Source: CAIODY01 sp046051225
GTDB lineage: Bacteria > Bacteroidota > Bacteroidia > Chitinophagales > CAIODY01
Assembly: GCA_046051225.1 (NCBI GenBank)
Contig: JBJOOR010000002.1
Coordinates: 281,743 to 345,742, forward strand
Reading direction: 5' to 3'
DNA: 64,000 nt
In this document: piece after piece, positions 37,037 to 44,209 of the stretch
Numbering within the stretch: position 1 is the first letter of the stretch
Layout: every line of letters begins with the position of its first letter
The notes under the pieces: generated by a model
The model's database searches: none
Told to the model about the DNA's origin: nothing
The model's input: the letters and a program-made list of their open reading frames with translations, nothing else
Program-made: the position numbers and the translations under genes

Positions 37037-38119
37037 TTGAAGAAACTTTTGACAATATTTCTTTTGCTGACCTACGGAATTTGTAGTGGACAAAATATTA
37101 TTCCACTTGCACTTCCAGAAAGTATGGGTTATTCTACTAACTTCTTTACAGATTTAGGAAAAGAAGCTAATAATCAAATCCCAAGCCTTGGTTCATTCCT
37201 CGTATGGAAACACGATGCTTTAATATACGAAGGGTATTTTCATAATCAAAACAGGAATACAGCCTTTGAAGTAAAATCAGTTACAAAAAGTGTTATGTCT
37301 GCAATAATTGGGGCGGCAATTTATAGGGGATACCTTCATAACCTTGATACTTTAGTTTTAAATTTCTTCCCGGAATATGAAAGGCATTACCCAACTCAAA
37401 AAGAATTTGAAAAAGAATCTTGGCAAGACGCTGATTCCGCTTTACATCTACTCACCTTGCGTCATTTATTAACTATGCAAACAGGTTTTGACTATACTGA
37501 AAACAGTTCTATTACTCGTGCATATAGTAATTCTTCCGACCCTGTAAGATTTACACTTGAACTTGGTTTCACAGAAGACCCAGGCGAAAAATTTAATTAC
37601 TGTTCTCCAGCAGCACACTTATCAGCGGTAATATTAGCAAAATTGCTTAATACTGATTTACGTGATTTTGCAGATTCAACATTGTTTAAGCCAGCAGGAA
37701 TTTCTTTAAAGAAGTGGGAAGTAGATGCAAAAGGCAGGTATCTTGGAGCTTCGGGTATGCAATTTTCCTCACAAGATATGATACGTTTTGGTGTTCTTTA
37801 TTTGAAAAAAGGAAAGGTAAACGGTAAACAAATACTACCTGAAGAATGGATTAAAGAATCAACCGCAAAACAAGTTGAATTAAATAACTGGGACGTTTTA
37901 CCAAACGCAAATGGTTATGGTTATTTTTGGTGGAGACGAAATGTAAAAGGACATCAAATGTATATTGCAAGCGGTTATGGCGGACAACTCATTTGTGTTA
38001 TTCCAGACCTTGATATGGTAATTGCAACAACCTGTACACTCGGTGACAATAACAGAGGACGTTCAGAAATTAAACGTTTACATTTGTTAATTGATAAAAT
38101 TATTAATGTTTCAAAATGA
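37037..38119 (+). CDS. Serine hydrolase of the class C beta-lactamase fold, secreted
   Basis: A penicillin-binding-protein-like esterase or peptidase. Signal peptide about 1-20 (start TTG at 37037, reading MKKLLTIFLLLTYGICSGQ). Catalytic SxxK is in KSVTKSVMSAIIG near 88-91, the Tyr motif in FNYCSPAAHLSAV near 188, and the C-terminal GYGGQ near 310 stands in for the KTG region. Length 360 aa is normal. The substrate is unknown; such proteins may be esterases, D-aminopeptidases or beta-lactamases. It is the only gene in cassette 4. Confidence 0.85.
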   Translation: MKKLLTIFLLLTYGICSGQNIIPLALPESMGYSTNFFTDLGKEANNQIPSLGSFLVWKHDALIYEGYFHNQNRNTAFEVKSVTKSVMSAIIGAAIYRGYLHNLDTLVLNFFPEYERHYPTQKEFEKESWQDADSALHLLTLRHLLTMQTGFDYTENSSITRAYSNSSDPVRFTLELGFTEDPGEKFNYCSPAAHLSAVILAKLLNTDLRDFADSTLFKPAGISLKKWEVDAKGRYLGASGMQFSSQDMIRFGVLYLKKGKVNGKQILPEEWIKESTAKQVELNNWDVLPNANGYGYFWWRRNVKGHQMYIASGYGGQLICVIPDLDMVIATTCTLGDNNRGRSEIKRLHLLIDKIINVSK

Positions 38120-38150
38120 CACGAAACCCTTGACACGAAAGAAAAACATC

Positions 38151-38298
38151 CGATAACATAAGATTTATGAAATAAAAAAAAGGGGGGCGACCTGCCAGTA
38201 TGAAGTTTCAAGCATTTAATAACGTTTGTCGCGGGGCGAAAGAGACGAGCTTTTAATCCCCCCTTTTTTTTACTTCATAAATCTTTCAAACGTTACCA
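38151..38298 (+). other. attC-like site 4 with homopolymer arms
   Basis: GATAAC at 38152-38157 and GTTACC at 38292-38297. The arms AAGATTTATGAAATAAAAAA(AA)GGGGGG and CCCCCC(TT)TTTTTTACTTCATAAATCTT pair almost perfectly. A second inverted pair lies in the central ~80 bp. The sequence is wholly unlike sites 1-3, but the ends and layout are the same. Confidence 0.78.
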
Positions 38299-38307
38299 GC
38301 AACTTTA

Positions 38308-39111
38308 ATGAGACAACAACTGATTATCATATTGACCCTTTTCACAATAAAATCCTACGGACAATGCGGACGAGAATATCCGTCAGGCTTCTATCATAAT
38401 TCAGAATTTGTAAATCCTAAAGGCGACACTCTTAACAAACTTGACAACTCAGGATTTTATGATGGACTTCATTTATACACGAGGGCTGACAATAATTTAT
38501 ACAATGACACTATATCGTATTTACTTGGCAAGTATAATCACGGACAACCTGTTGGTGACTGGAAAGACCATTGCAATGATGGCTCATTCTCAATCGGACA
38601 ATTTGAAATGGGCAGTGGCGAATCATCATCAGACGGTAAAGGTGGTTGGATAGAAAAAAAACAAGGACTTTATTCTAAAGTCGGAATTTGGAAATACTAC
38701 GACAACAAAGGCGTTTTACAAAAAACAATGCGCTACGACAAAGATTTCAATCGCAAAGGCTGGACAGACCAAACATTTGAAATGGATTCTAATGGTAAAT
38801 TCATTTTGACAGTTTATAAATTTAATAGTAATCACACTCTTGATTCTCGATTTAAAAAGCAAGTAAATAAAATCTATTCCAAAAATGGTATTCCCATTTC
38901 CGCAGACAATGACGGGTTTTGGAAAGATATCTCTTATGAATACAATGAAAAGGGACAGTTAATTAAAACCACAAAGCAGAAAAAGTTTTTTGGTAGAGTG
39001 CGTAAAGTGACAATTGTAAAGGAGTATAATTCCAAAGGACAATTAAAATGTAAAACAAAAACTAAATGCAAACATCCAGACTCTAGCGTAATAGTGGACT
39101 ACTCTTGGTGA
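38308..39111 (+). CDS. Secreted MORN-variant (YwqK-like) protein, 267 aa
   Basis: Signal peptide about 1-19 (MRQQLIIILTLFTIKSYGQ). The mature protein contains several degenerate MORN-variant/YwqK-type repeats: GKYNHGQPVGDWKDH near 72, KVGIWKYYDNKGVLQKTMRYD near 127, and YNEKGQLIKTTKQ near 212. These repeats form beta-hairpins and often occur in antitoxin-like or surface proteins of Bacteroidota. No catalytic residues seen. Sole gene of cassette 5. Confidence 0.7.
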   Translation: MRQQLIIILTLFTIKSYGQCGREYPSGFYHNSEFVNPKGDTLNKLDNSGFYDGLHLYTRADNNLYNDTISYLLGKYNHGQPVGDWKDHCNDGSFSIGQFEMGSGESSSDGKGGWIEKKQGLYSKVGIWKYYDNKGVLQKTMRYDKDFNRKGWTDQTFEMDSNGKFILTVYKFNSNHTLDSRFKKQVNKIYSKNGIPISADNDGFWKDISYEYNEKGQLIKTTKQKKFFGRVRKVTIVKEYNSKGQLKCKTKTKCKHPDSSVIVDYSW

Positions 39112-39127
39112 CAGACAGAAAAGCTGC

Positions 39128-39258
39128 TGGTAACACGGGTTTTGCGTTAGTGGGCGGACAGTGCGAATAGAAACATTTGAGCAATTAATAAACTTTGGTG
39201 CTGGCAGACAGTTTTCGGTTTCAAAAGCCCACCAACGCAAAGCCCGAAACCGTTAGCA
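39128..39258 (+). other. attC-like site 5
   Basis: GGTAAC at 39129-39134 and GTTAGC at 39252-39257. The arms CGGGTTTTGCGTTAGTGGGC and GCCCACCAACGCAAAGCCCG pair with two G-U or mismatch positions. The stem sequence is distinct from sites 1-4. Confidence 0.8.
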
Positions 39259-39281
39259 ACCACTTTAAGACGACCGTTAAA

Positions 39282-39992
39282 ATGATAATGCCATCTGACA
39301 AAGAATATAAAGCGACAAAGCAAATAATGCTTGGTAAGGCAACAATGAATCCTGACTTTGTTGAACTTGCTAACTTTATTGACGCAACATTTGGCGTTAA
39401 GACAATCAACATTGTTTACGACACCATTGACAAAGAAAAACGACCACGACTTAACATATGCTTTGAGTTTGAAAGAGAAAAACAAAGTTTCAATGAAAAT
39501 GGCGGACATTTCAACTTTGACAGTAAAAAACAAAAAATGATAGCCGACAAGTTCAAGCAGACTTTAAAAGAACAGAAAATTGTAAAAGATAAAGGACTGT
39601 TTGAATTTCTAACTAAACCCAAAAACGAAAAGTATAAGACAGACAATATTTGGGTTTATTATAGTGCATTTGAACCAATAGCAAGAATTGAAGCAAACGA
39701 AAGTATCCCACAAGACAAAGTTGTTCAGCTAAAAAAAGAACTTGACAACAAAGAACTTTGGGAAATTTCAAGAGCTTTTTCGGGGACAACATTCTTTCTT
39801 TACGCAGATGAACAAGTGAAACGCTATGAAAACAGTGAAAAAAGAAAAATTTGGGCAGACAAGTATTTTGACATTTTAGAACCATACAACGAGTTTGGTT
39901 ATTTTAAGCGGGACAGCTTCAATATTTACCTTGACAGCAAAGAGAATTTTGACAACAACTACGAAAGAAATTGGTTTTATTATTACAAATGA
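39282..39992 (+). CDS. Hypothetical cytoplasmic protein, 236 aa (cassette orphan)
   Basis: I do not recognise this protein. It has no signal peptide or membrane segment. It is rich in Lys, Glu, Asn and aromatic residues, and ends YERNWFYYYK. The start is set at ATG 39282. An earlier in-frame start at 39195 would place 29 codons inside the recombination site. It is the only gene of cassette 6. Small orphan proteins are typical of integron cassettes. Confidence 0.65.
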   Translation: MIMPSDKEYKATKQIMLGKATMNPDFVELANFIDATFGVKTINIVYDTIDKEKRPRLNICFEFEREKQSFNENGGHFNFDSKKQKMIADKFKQTLKEQKIVKDKGLFEFLTKPKNEKYKTDNIWVYYSAFEPIARIEANESIPQDKVVQLKKELDNKELWEISRAFSGTTFFLYADEQVKRYENSEKRKIWADKYFDILEPYNEFGYFKRDSFNIYLDSKENFDNNYERNWFYYYK

Positions 39993-40005
39993 CAATAAAA
40001 GCGGC

Positions 40006-40137
40006 TGCTAACATGGGCTTGCTTCATTGGCGGTTGACGGGCAACGCCAGCTTGTAGTGGTTTCTTTTACCTTTGTGCAGGCAGACGGCAGACGGAACAC
40101 CAAGCCGCCCATGCAGCAAAGCCCAGAAACGTTATAC
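40006..40137 (+). other. attC-like site 6
   Basis: GCTAAC at 40007-40012 and GTTATA at 40131-40136, with the same arms as site 1 (ATGGGCTTGC.. and ..GCAAAGCCCA). The central part contains TACCTTTG at 40068-40075 and a doubled GGCAGAC word. Confidence 0.8.
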
Positions 40138-40200
40138 GCAACCCTAAAACACCCTGCTAACTTGAAACTGTATCGCTTTGAACAAACATTTTTGAAACTC

Positions 40201-40350
40201 ATGGACAACAACCGACACTGCTTTGAACGGCAAACGCAAGAAAAAAAAATTAAAAAAAATGCCAACGCACAAAAAAATTCTATTGCCAACGCACAAAACA
40301 CACTTTCATTTTTTTTGCAAACACACGAAGCCAACCCACAAAAAAAATGA
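40201..40350 (+). CDS. Possible 49-aa protein in a short, low-complexity cassette
   Basis: ATG at 40201, TGA at 40348-40350. The product is very rich in Lys, Gln and Asn, with two NANAQK-like repeats (from GCCAACGCACAAAA). An inverted repeat (AACACACTTTCATTTTTTTTG and CAAAAAAAATGAAAGAGTG, about 40306-40358) overlaps its 3' half. That argues that the stretch may be structural rather than coding. This unit may be a non-coding cassette or a remnant. Confidence 0.25.
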   Translation: MDNNRHCFERQTQEKKIKKNANAQKNSIANAQNTLSFFLQTHEANPQKK

Positions 40351-40361
40351 AAGAGTGTTTT

Positions 40362-40539
40362 CCCCTGCTCGTCCTCGTTTGGGGCATAGCAAAGTGTATA
40401 GCCAACGAGGATGCAAGAGGTATTTAGTTTATAACTTATAAAATAAAAACTATTGCCACTGCGGTTGACGGGCAGCTTTTAAGTTCGGTAGGTTCTACTA
40501 CCTTTGTGCTGGCAGACGGCAGACGAAACACCAAGCCGC
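40362..40539 (+). repeat. 178-bp array repeat, copy 1 (degenerate site 7)
   Basis: Contains hairpin 1 (CCTCGTT ... AACGAGG), a second AT-rich hairpin region around TTTATAACTTATAAAATAA, then the central part of the attC-like sites (GCGGTTGACGGGCAGC ... TACCTTTG ... GGCAGACGGCAGACG). It lacks both usual ends: no YAAC complement to the start of cassette 7 and no CGTTR on the right. Copies 2 and 3 are at 41345 and 42281. Confidence 0.75.
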
Positions 40540-40612
40540 TGTAATGCTATGGCGGCAGTGCTAACTTTGAACATTTGGGCATTGAATAAGCAGTTTTTGC
40601 AACAATCAAATC

Positions 40613-40643
40613 TTGAAACAGACGACAATTATTCGTAACTTTG
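40613..40643 (+). promoter_or_regulatory. Bacteroidota promoter inside the array
   Basis: TTG at 40613-40615, a 20-nt spacer and TAACTTTG at 40636-40643, 35 nt before the ATG at 40679. This cassette carries its own promoter. Confidence 0.65.
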
Positions 40644-40678
40644 CCCCGATTATTTCGGGATAATTAAACAACAATAAA

Positions 40679-40933
40679 ATGGGACAACTTGTAAACATCA
40701 ACGACATCAAAAAACTCTATCCAGACGAGTGGGTTTTGTTAGGCAATCCACTTATGGACGACAGCAAATTGGATGTGCTTTCGGGAGTGCCTTTGTATCA
40801 CAGCAAGGACAAGAAAGAAGTTTGTTACATCGGCAGAGACAAGACATCGGCTTACGACAAAATCACTTTAATATTTACTGGGACTTTCAAACCAACAAGA
40901 AAGATTACTGGCATTTTCAACCGCATCAAATAA
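40679..40933 (+). CDS. Small hypothetical protein, partner of a retropepsin-like gene (84 aa)
   Basis: Opens MGQLVNINDIKKLYPDEWVL and has a compact alpha/beta pattern with GNPLMDDSKLDVLSG and VCYIGRDKTSAYDKI. No membrane segment. Its stop overlaps the start of the aspartic protease gene (TAATG), so the pair is translationally coupled. Small proteins of this kind next to clan AA proteases recur in several bacterial groups; the function of the pair is unknown to me. Confidence 0.75.
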   Translation: MGQLVNINDIKKLYPDEWVLLGNPLMDDSKLDVLSGVPLYHSKDKKEVCYIGRDKTSAYDKITLIFTGTFKPTRKITGIFNRIK

Positions 40934-41322
40934 TGACTTACCATTTCAAAAGAGAACCCGAAAGCGGACTGATTATCGTAAACATTGAGATTGACGGCAA
41001 GTATGAATTGAAAATGGTGTTTGATACAGGTTGCACTAACACGACCATTGATAGCAACGCTTTGTATTTATTGGGTTACGATCTCAAAGACAATATTGGT
41101 AAAGTAGAAATTGAAACTGCTAACGGAGTTATTGAAACAGAAGTTTTTGAAGTCGGTAATTTTTCATCTCTTGGACTTAGCAAAGACACTTTTCAAATTC
41201 AGGTTTACGACTTCTTAGCACACGGAATTTTTTCGGATTACAACGGACTTTTAGGTTTAGACTTTTTAGAGGGAACAAAATTTTGCATTGACACCAAAGC
41301 CAATACGATAACTATAAACTGA
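40933..41322 (+). CDS. Retropepsin-like (clan AA) aspartic protease, 129 aa
   Basis: A single-domain aspartic protease fold that would dimerise to form its active site. The catalytic motif is VFDTGCTNTTI with Asp 31, where most members have DTGA or DTGS; here the next residue is Cys. The second conserved element is GLLGLDFLEGTKFCID near 105-120. No signal peptide, so it is cytoplasmic. It is coupled to the 84-aa partner and driven by the promoter at 40613. Confidence 0.82.
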   Translation: MTYHFKREPESGLIIVNIEIDGKYELKMVFDTGCTNTTIDSNALYLLGYDLKDNIGKVEIETANGVIETEVFEVGNFSSLGLSKDTFQIQVYDFLAHGIFSDYNGLLGLDFLEGTKFCIDTKANTITIN

Positions 41323-41344
41323 TGTTAGAAAGTGCCTGTAAAAG

Positions 41345-41551
41345 CCCCTGCTCGTCCTCGTTTGGGGCATAGCAAAGTGAATAGCCAACGAGGATGCAAG
41401 AGGTATTTAGTTTATAACTAATAAAATAAAAACTATTGCCACTGCGGTTGACGGGCAGCTTTTAAGTTCGGTAGTTTCTACTACCTTTGTGCTGGCAGAC
41501 GGCAGACGAAACATTAAGCCGCCCATGCAGCAAAGCCCAGAAACGTTTGCA
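41345..41551 (+). repeat. 178-bp array repeat, copy 2, joined to the right half of an attC-like site (site 8)
   Basis: 41345-41522 repeats copy 1 with few changes. It continues into GCCGCCCATGCAGCAAAGCCCAGAAACGTTTGC, the right arm of the site 1 family, with GTT at 41545-41547. The matching left arm (CATGGGCTTGC) is missing and replaced by the repeat, so the site looks half destroyed. Confidence 0.75.
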
Positions 41552-41637
41552 GTAATGCAAGAAAAACTTAACCATAAAACAGAAAGGAATAATTAGACTT
41601 AGAATTCCAAATTTTTATAAACTAAAAATAACATAAA

Positions 41638-42234
41638 ATGATAGAAAGATTTTTAAAAGCAAAACATTGGCAACTTTTTCTTTTGACCTTTGGAATTCCA
41701 ATAATTTTTCAAATTGTATTGATGGGTTCAATGATTTCCAATTTTTCGACACAGACAAGTACAGAACCACAAATGATGTTTAATTACATGAAATTATTTC
41801 CAATTATTATGATTTTATTTATGGCAATCTTTTTTGGGTGGTTTTGGTCGGCTGCTATTGGATTGCAAAAAAAAGTACCTGGAAATGTTACAATGAAAGT
41901 GAAAAAATTTAAGATTTTTTTCTTCATTCCAATGGTTTATATTTTATGTATTATGATTTTTATGGCATTTACAATAGATGGACTAATTAATAGCGGAAGT
42001 GAACCAAATGCAGGTCTTATTGCAAGTATGTTTGCCATAGTAATTCCACTTCATTTATTTTCAATGTTCTGTATCTTTTATACATTATACTTTGTTGCTA
42101 AAACTTTTAAAACTGTCGAACTTCAACGAGAAGTGAAATTTTCAGACTTTGCTGGTGAATTTTTTATGATTTGGTTCTATCCAATTGGTATATGGATTAT
42201 ACAACCGAAAATAAATAAAATGATAGAAGAATAA
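41638..42234 (+). CDS. Hypothetical membrane protein, 198 aa
   Basis: Four or five hydrophobic segments (about 13-34, 50-75, 95-117, 128-155 and near the C-terminus). No family recognised. It resembles small DUF-type four-helix proteins with Met-rich helices (MILFMAIFFGWFW). It is the only gene of cassette 9. A non-coding leader of about 90 bp follows the GTTTGC crossover. Confidence 0.65.
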   Translation: MIERFLKAKHWQLFLLTFGIPIIFQIVLMGSMISNFSTQTSTEPQMMFNYMKLFPIIMILFMAIFFGWFWSAAIGLQKKVPGNVTMKVKKFKIFFFIPMVYILCIMIFMAFTIDGLINSGSEPNAGLIASMFAIVIPLHLFSMFCIFYTLYFVAKTFKTVELQREVKFSDFAGEFFMIWFYPIGIWIIQPKINKMIEE

Positions 42235-42241
42235 AGCACTA

Positions 42242-42459
42242 CTGCCAACATCGGTTTTGCAATAGTGGGGCTTTTGTGCTTTCCTGCTCGTCCTCGTTTG
42301 GGGCATAGCAAATTGTATAGCCAACGAGGATGCAAGAGGTATTTAGTTTATAACTAATAAAATAAATACCTCTTGCCACTGCGGTTGACGGGCAGCTTTT
42401 AAGTTCGGTAGTTTCTATTACCTTTGTGCAGGCAGACGGCAGACGGAACACCAAGCCGC
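42242..42459 (+). repeat. Left half of an attC-like site (site 9) joined to 178-bp repeat copy 3
   Basis: TGCCAAC (42243-42249) is complementary to the start of cassette 9 (GTTTGCAGTA at 41545). The left arm CGGTTTTGCAATAGTGGGGC follows, but no matching right arm exists downstream. Instead copy 3 of the 178-bp repeat runs from about 42281 to 42459. In this copy hairpin 2 is perfect (GCAAGAGGTATTTA with TAAATACCTCTTGC). This marks the right end of the array. Confidence 0.7.
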
Positions 42460-42514
42460 CAACATACACTAACCATGATGGTAAAAGAATAATTTATATT
42501 TTGTTTACGTTGGG

Positions 42515-42547
42515 TTGTGTTTAAGTGAATTGGTTTTTATACATTTG
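42515..42547 (+). promoter_or_regulatory. ndk promoter
   Basis: TTG at 42515-42517, a 22-nt spacer and TACATTTG at 42540-42547, 34 nt before the ATG of ndk. Confidence 0.65.
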
Positions 42548-42581
42548 CCCCTCAAAAAAATAAAAATTAATATTAATAACA

Positions 42582-43001
42582 ATGGCTACCAACAGAACTT
42601 TTACCATGATTAAGCCCGATGCAACATCGGCAAATCATACAGGTGCAATTTTAGAACAAATCTGCGGCGCAGGTTTTAGAATTGTGGCAATGAAACAAAC
42701 AAAATTAAGCGCTGAAAAAGCTGGCGAATTTTATGCCGTTCATAGTGCTCGTCCGTTTTATGGTGAGTTAGTTGAATTTATGAGCAGCAACTACATTGTA
42801 GCAGCTATTTTAGAAAAAGATAATGCAGTAGAAGATTTTAGAAAATTAATTGGCGCTACCAATCCAGCCCAAGCCGAAGAAGGCACTATCCGTAAGCGTT
42901 TTGCTAAATCAATTGGCGAAAATGCAGTTCACGGTAGCGATTCAGACGAAAACGCAATGATAGAAGCCAACTTCTTTTTTAGCGGTTTAGAAAAATTTTA
43001 A
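42582..43001 (+). CDS. ndk: Nucleoside-diphosphate kinase
   Basis: Transfers the gamma phosphate between nucleoside triphosphates and diphosphates. The 139-aa protein begins NRTFTMIKPDAT. It has the HSARPFYGELVEFM segment and the active-site loop with the phospho-accepting His in ENAVHGSDSDENA near 115-127. It is monocistronic, with its own promoter and a strong terminator. It is the first core gene to the right of the cassette array. Confidence 0.97.
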   Translation: MATNRTFTMIKPDATSANHTGAILEQICGAGFRIVAMKQTKLSAEKAGEFYAVHSARPFYGELVEFMSSNYIVAAILEKDNAVEDFRKLIGATNPAQAEEGTIRKRFAKSIGENAVHGSDSDENAMIEANFFFSGLEKF

Positions 43002-43020
43002 TTCTGCTTTGAAATGAATC

Positions 43021-43056
43021 AAAAGGCTTATCATTTATTTGATAAGCCTTTTTTTT
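43021..43056 (+). terminator. ndk terminator
   Basis: AAAAGGCTTATCA (43021-43033) pairs with TGATAAGCCTTTT (43040-43052), followed by T residues. Confidence 0.93.
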
Positions 43057-43093
43057 GTCATCAATTTTTACAATCTTTGAAAAAAGAAATCAA

Positions 43094-44188
43094 ATGAAAA
43101 AAATATTTTACACAGCTTTATTTATTGTTTTAAGTTTTAATTCATTTTCGCAAATCACTATTCATAATACGGATGTGCAAAAAGGTGGCGATATTTTTCA
43201 ACTATCATCGCAAACCACCAATATCAATAGCATCGACCCAAAACCAACAGGCGCAAATTACAATTGGGATTATTCAACCCTTGTAGCCGATGCACAGGTG
43301 ATGGATACATTTTTAACCACATCGCAAGTTCCGTTTACTTATAGTTTATATTTTTTTGGATATAATCTTGCTCAAAATGCGCCTAATTTGAATTTAGGCA
43401 TTGTTTCTATTTCAAGCATTTGCAATATGTATAAAAATTCATCTACCACTTATGATTTTTGGGGATATGGTGGTAATATTTCGGGCATACCATTGCCTTT
43501 TAATTGTACGCCACATGATGTGATTTATAAATTTCCGATGAATTATGGCAACATGGATTCTACCGATTCAAAACTTACCGCATCAATTCCCAATTTATTA
43601 AGCTTTACACAATATCGTCATCGTGTAAACCAAGTGGATGGTTGGGGAAGTTTGCGTACACCAAAAGGCATCTTTAATTGCTTGCGATTAAAATCTTTTG
43701 TTCATGATATTGATTCAATAAAATTAGATACTGCATTTACACATTTACCTTTTGCATTAAATTTAGGAATACCCCAAACCACTATTGAATACAAGTGGTT
43801 GGTGGCTGGGCAAGGCGATCCATTATTGCAAATAAATCAAACAGCAGCTTTGATTGGCGCACCTACTACAAGCTTGGTTCGTTGGCAAAATGATTCAACA
43901 TATATACCACCTACACCAAATGGTTTTGAAAATATGTTGAATGAAAATGGATTACAAATTTTCCCTAACCCTGCCAATTTATTTTGTTCATTAGTAAATG
44001 AAAATGGTTTTAAAAATGCTGAAATAGTTTTAACGGATGTTACAGGAAGAATGATTCAGCAACAGAAAATTAGCGAACAGCAATTTGTGTATCTACCAAC
44101 TTATAATTTAGCAAATGGCATTTATTTTATTTCGGTAAAAGAAAATGATATTATAATTAGCCATAAAAAATTAGTTGTGCAACATTAA
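43094..44188 (+). CDS. Secreted protein with T9SS type A sorting domain, 364 aa
   Basis: Starts at ATG 43094, giving a proper signal peptide (MKKIFYTALFIVLSFNSFSQ). The central region (about 25-280) has no motif I recognise; homologues are unnamed Bacteroidota surface proteins. The C-terminal ~80 residues (LQIFPNPANLFCSLV, VLTDVTGRMIQQQ, LANGIYFISVKEND) are a T9SS sorting domain. Likely surface-attached or released. The glycosyltransferase gene follows after 21 bp. Confidence 0.82.
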   Translation: MKKIFYTALFIVLSFNSFSQITIHNTDVQKGGDIFQLSSQTTNINSIDPKPTGANYNWDYSTLVADAQVMDTFLTTSQVPFTYSLYFFGYNLAQNAPNLNLGIVSISSICNMYKNSSTTYDFWGYGGNISGIPLPFNCTPHDVIYKFPMNYGNMDSTDSKLTASIPNLLSFTQYRHRVNQVDGWGSLRTPKGIFNCLRLKSFVHDIDSIKLDTAFTHLPFALNLGIPQTTIEYKWLVAGQGDPLLQINQTAALIGAPTTSLVRWQNDSTYIPPTPNGFENMLNENGLQIFPNPANLFCSLVNENGFKNAEIVLTDVTGRMIQQQKISEQQFVYLPTYNLANGIYFISVKENDIIISHKKLVVQH

Positions 44189-44209
44189 AAAATTAGTTGC
44201 TATTATATT

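Larger units (their letters stand above)
31505..42249 (+). mobile_element. Integron-like gene cassette array without integrase (CALIN-like)
   Basis: About nine gene units, all transcribed left to right, are separated by hairpin sites with invariant YAAC (left) and GTT (right) ends. Cassette limits, cutting between G and TT, are 31505-33793, 33794-35804, 35805-36977, 36978-38292, 38293-39252, 39253-40131, then less clear units to 42249. In seven units the start of the cassette is the reverse complement of its own end over 8-14 bases, as expected for attC sites split by integration. No tyrosine recombinase gene lies in the window. GC-richer codons (GAC, AAC) and TTG starts also set these genes apart from their neighbours. 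Confidence 0.82.

Noticed and set aside
40027..40350. 107-codon frame beginning in site 6
   Set aside because: The first half is the recombination site. Only the last 49 codons from 40201 could be an independent gene, and that is doubtful.
42142..42469. Minus-strand frames at the right end of the array
   Set aside because: They overlap the membrane protein gene or the 178-bp repeat on the opposite strand; no promoter or homology.
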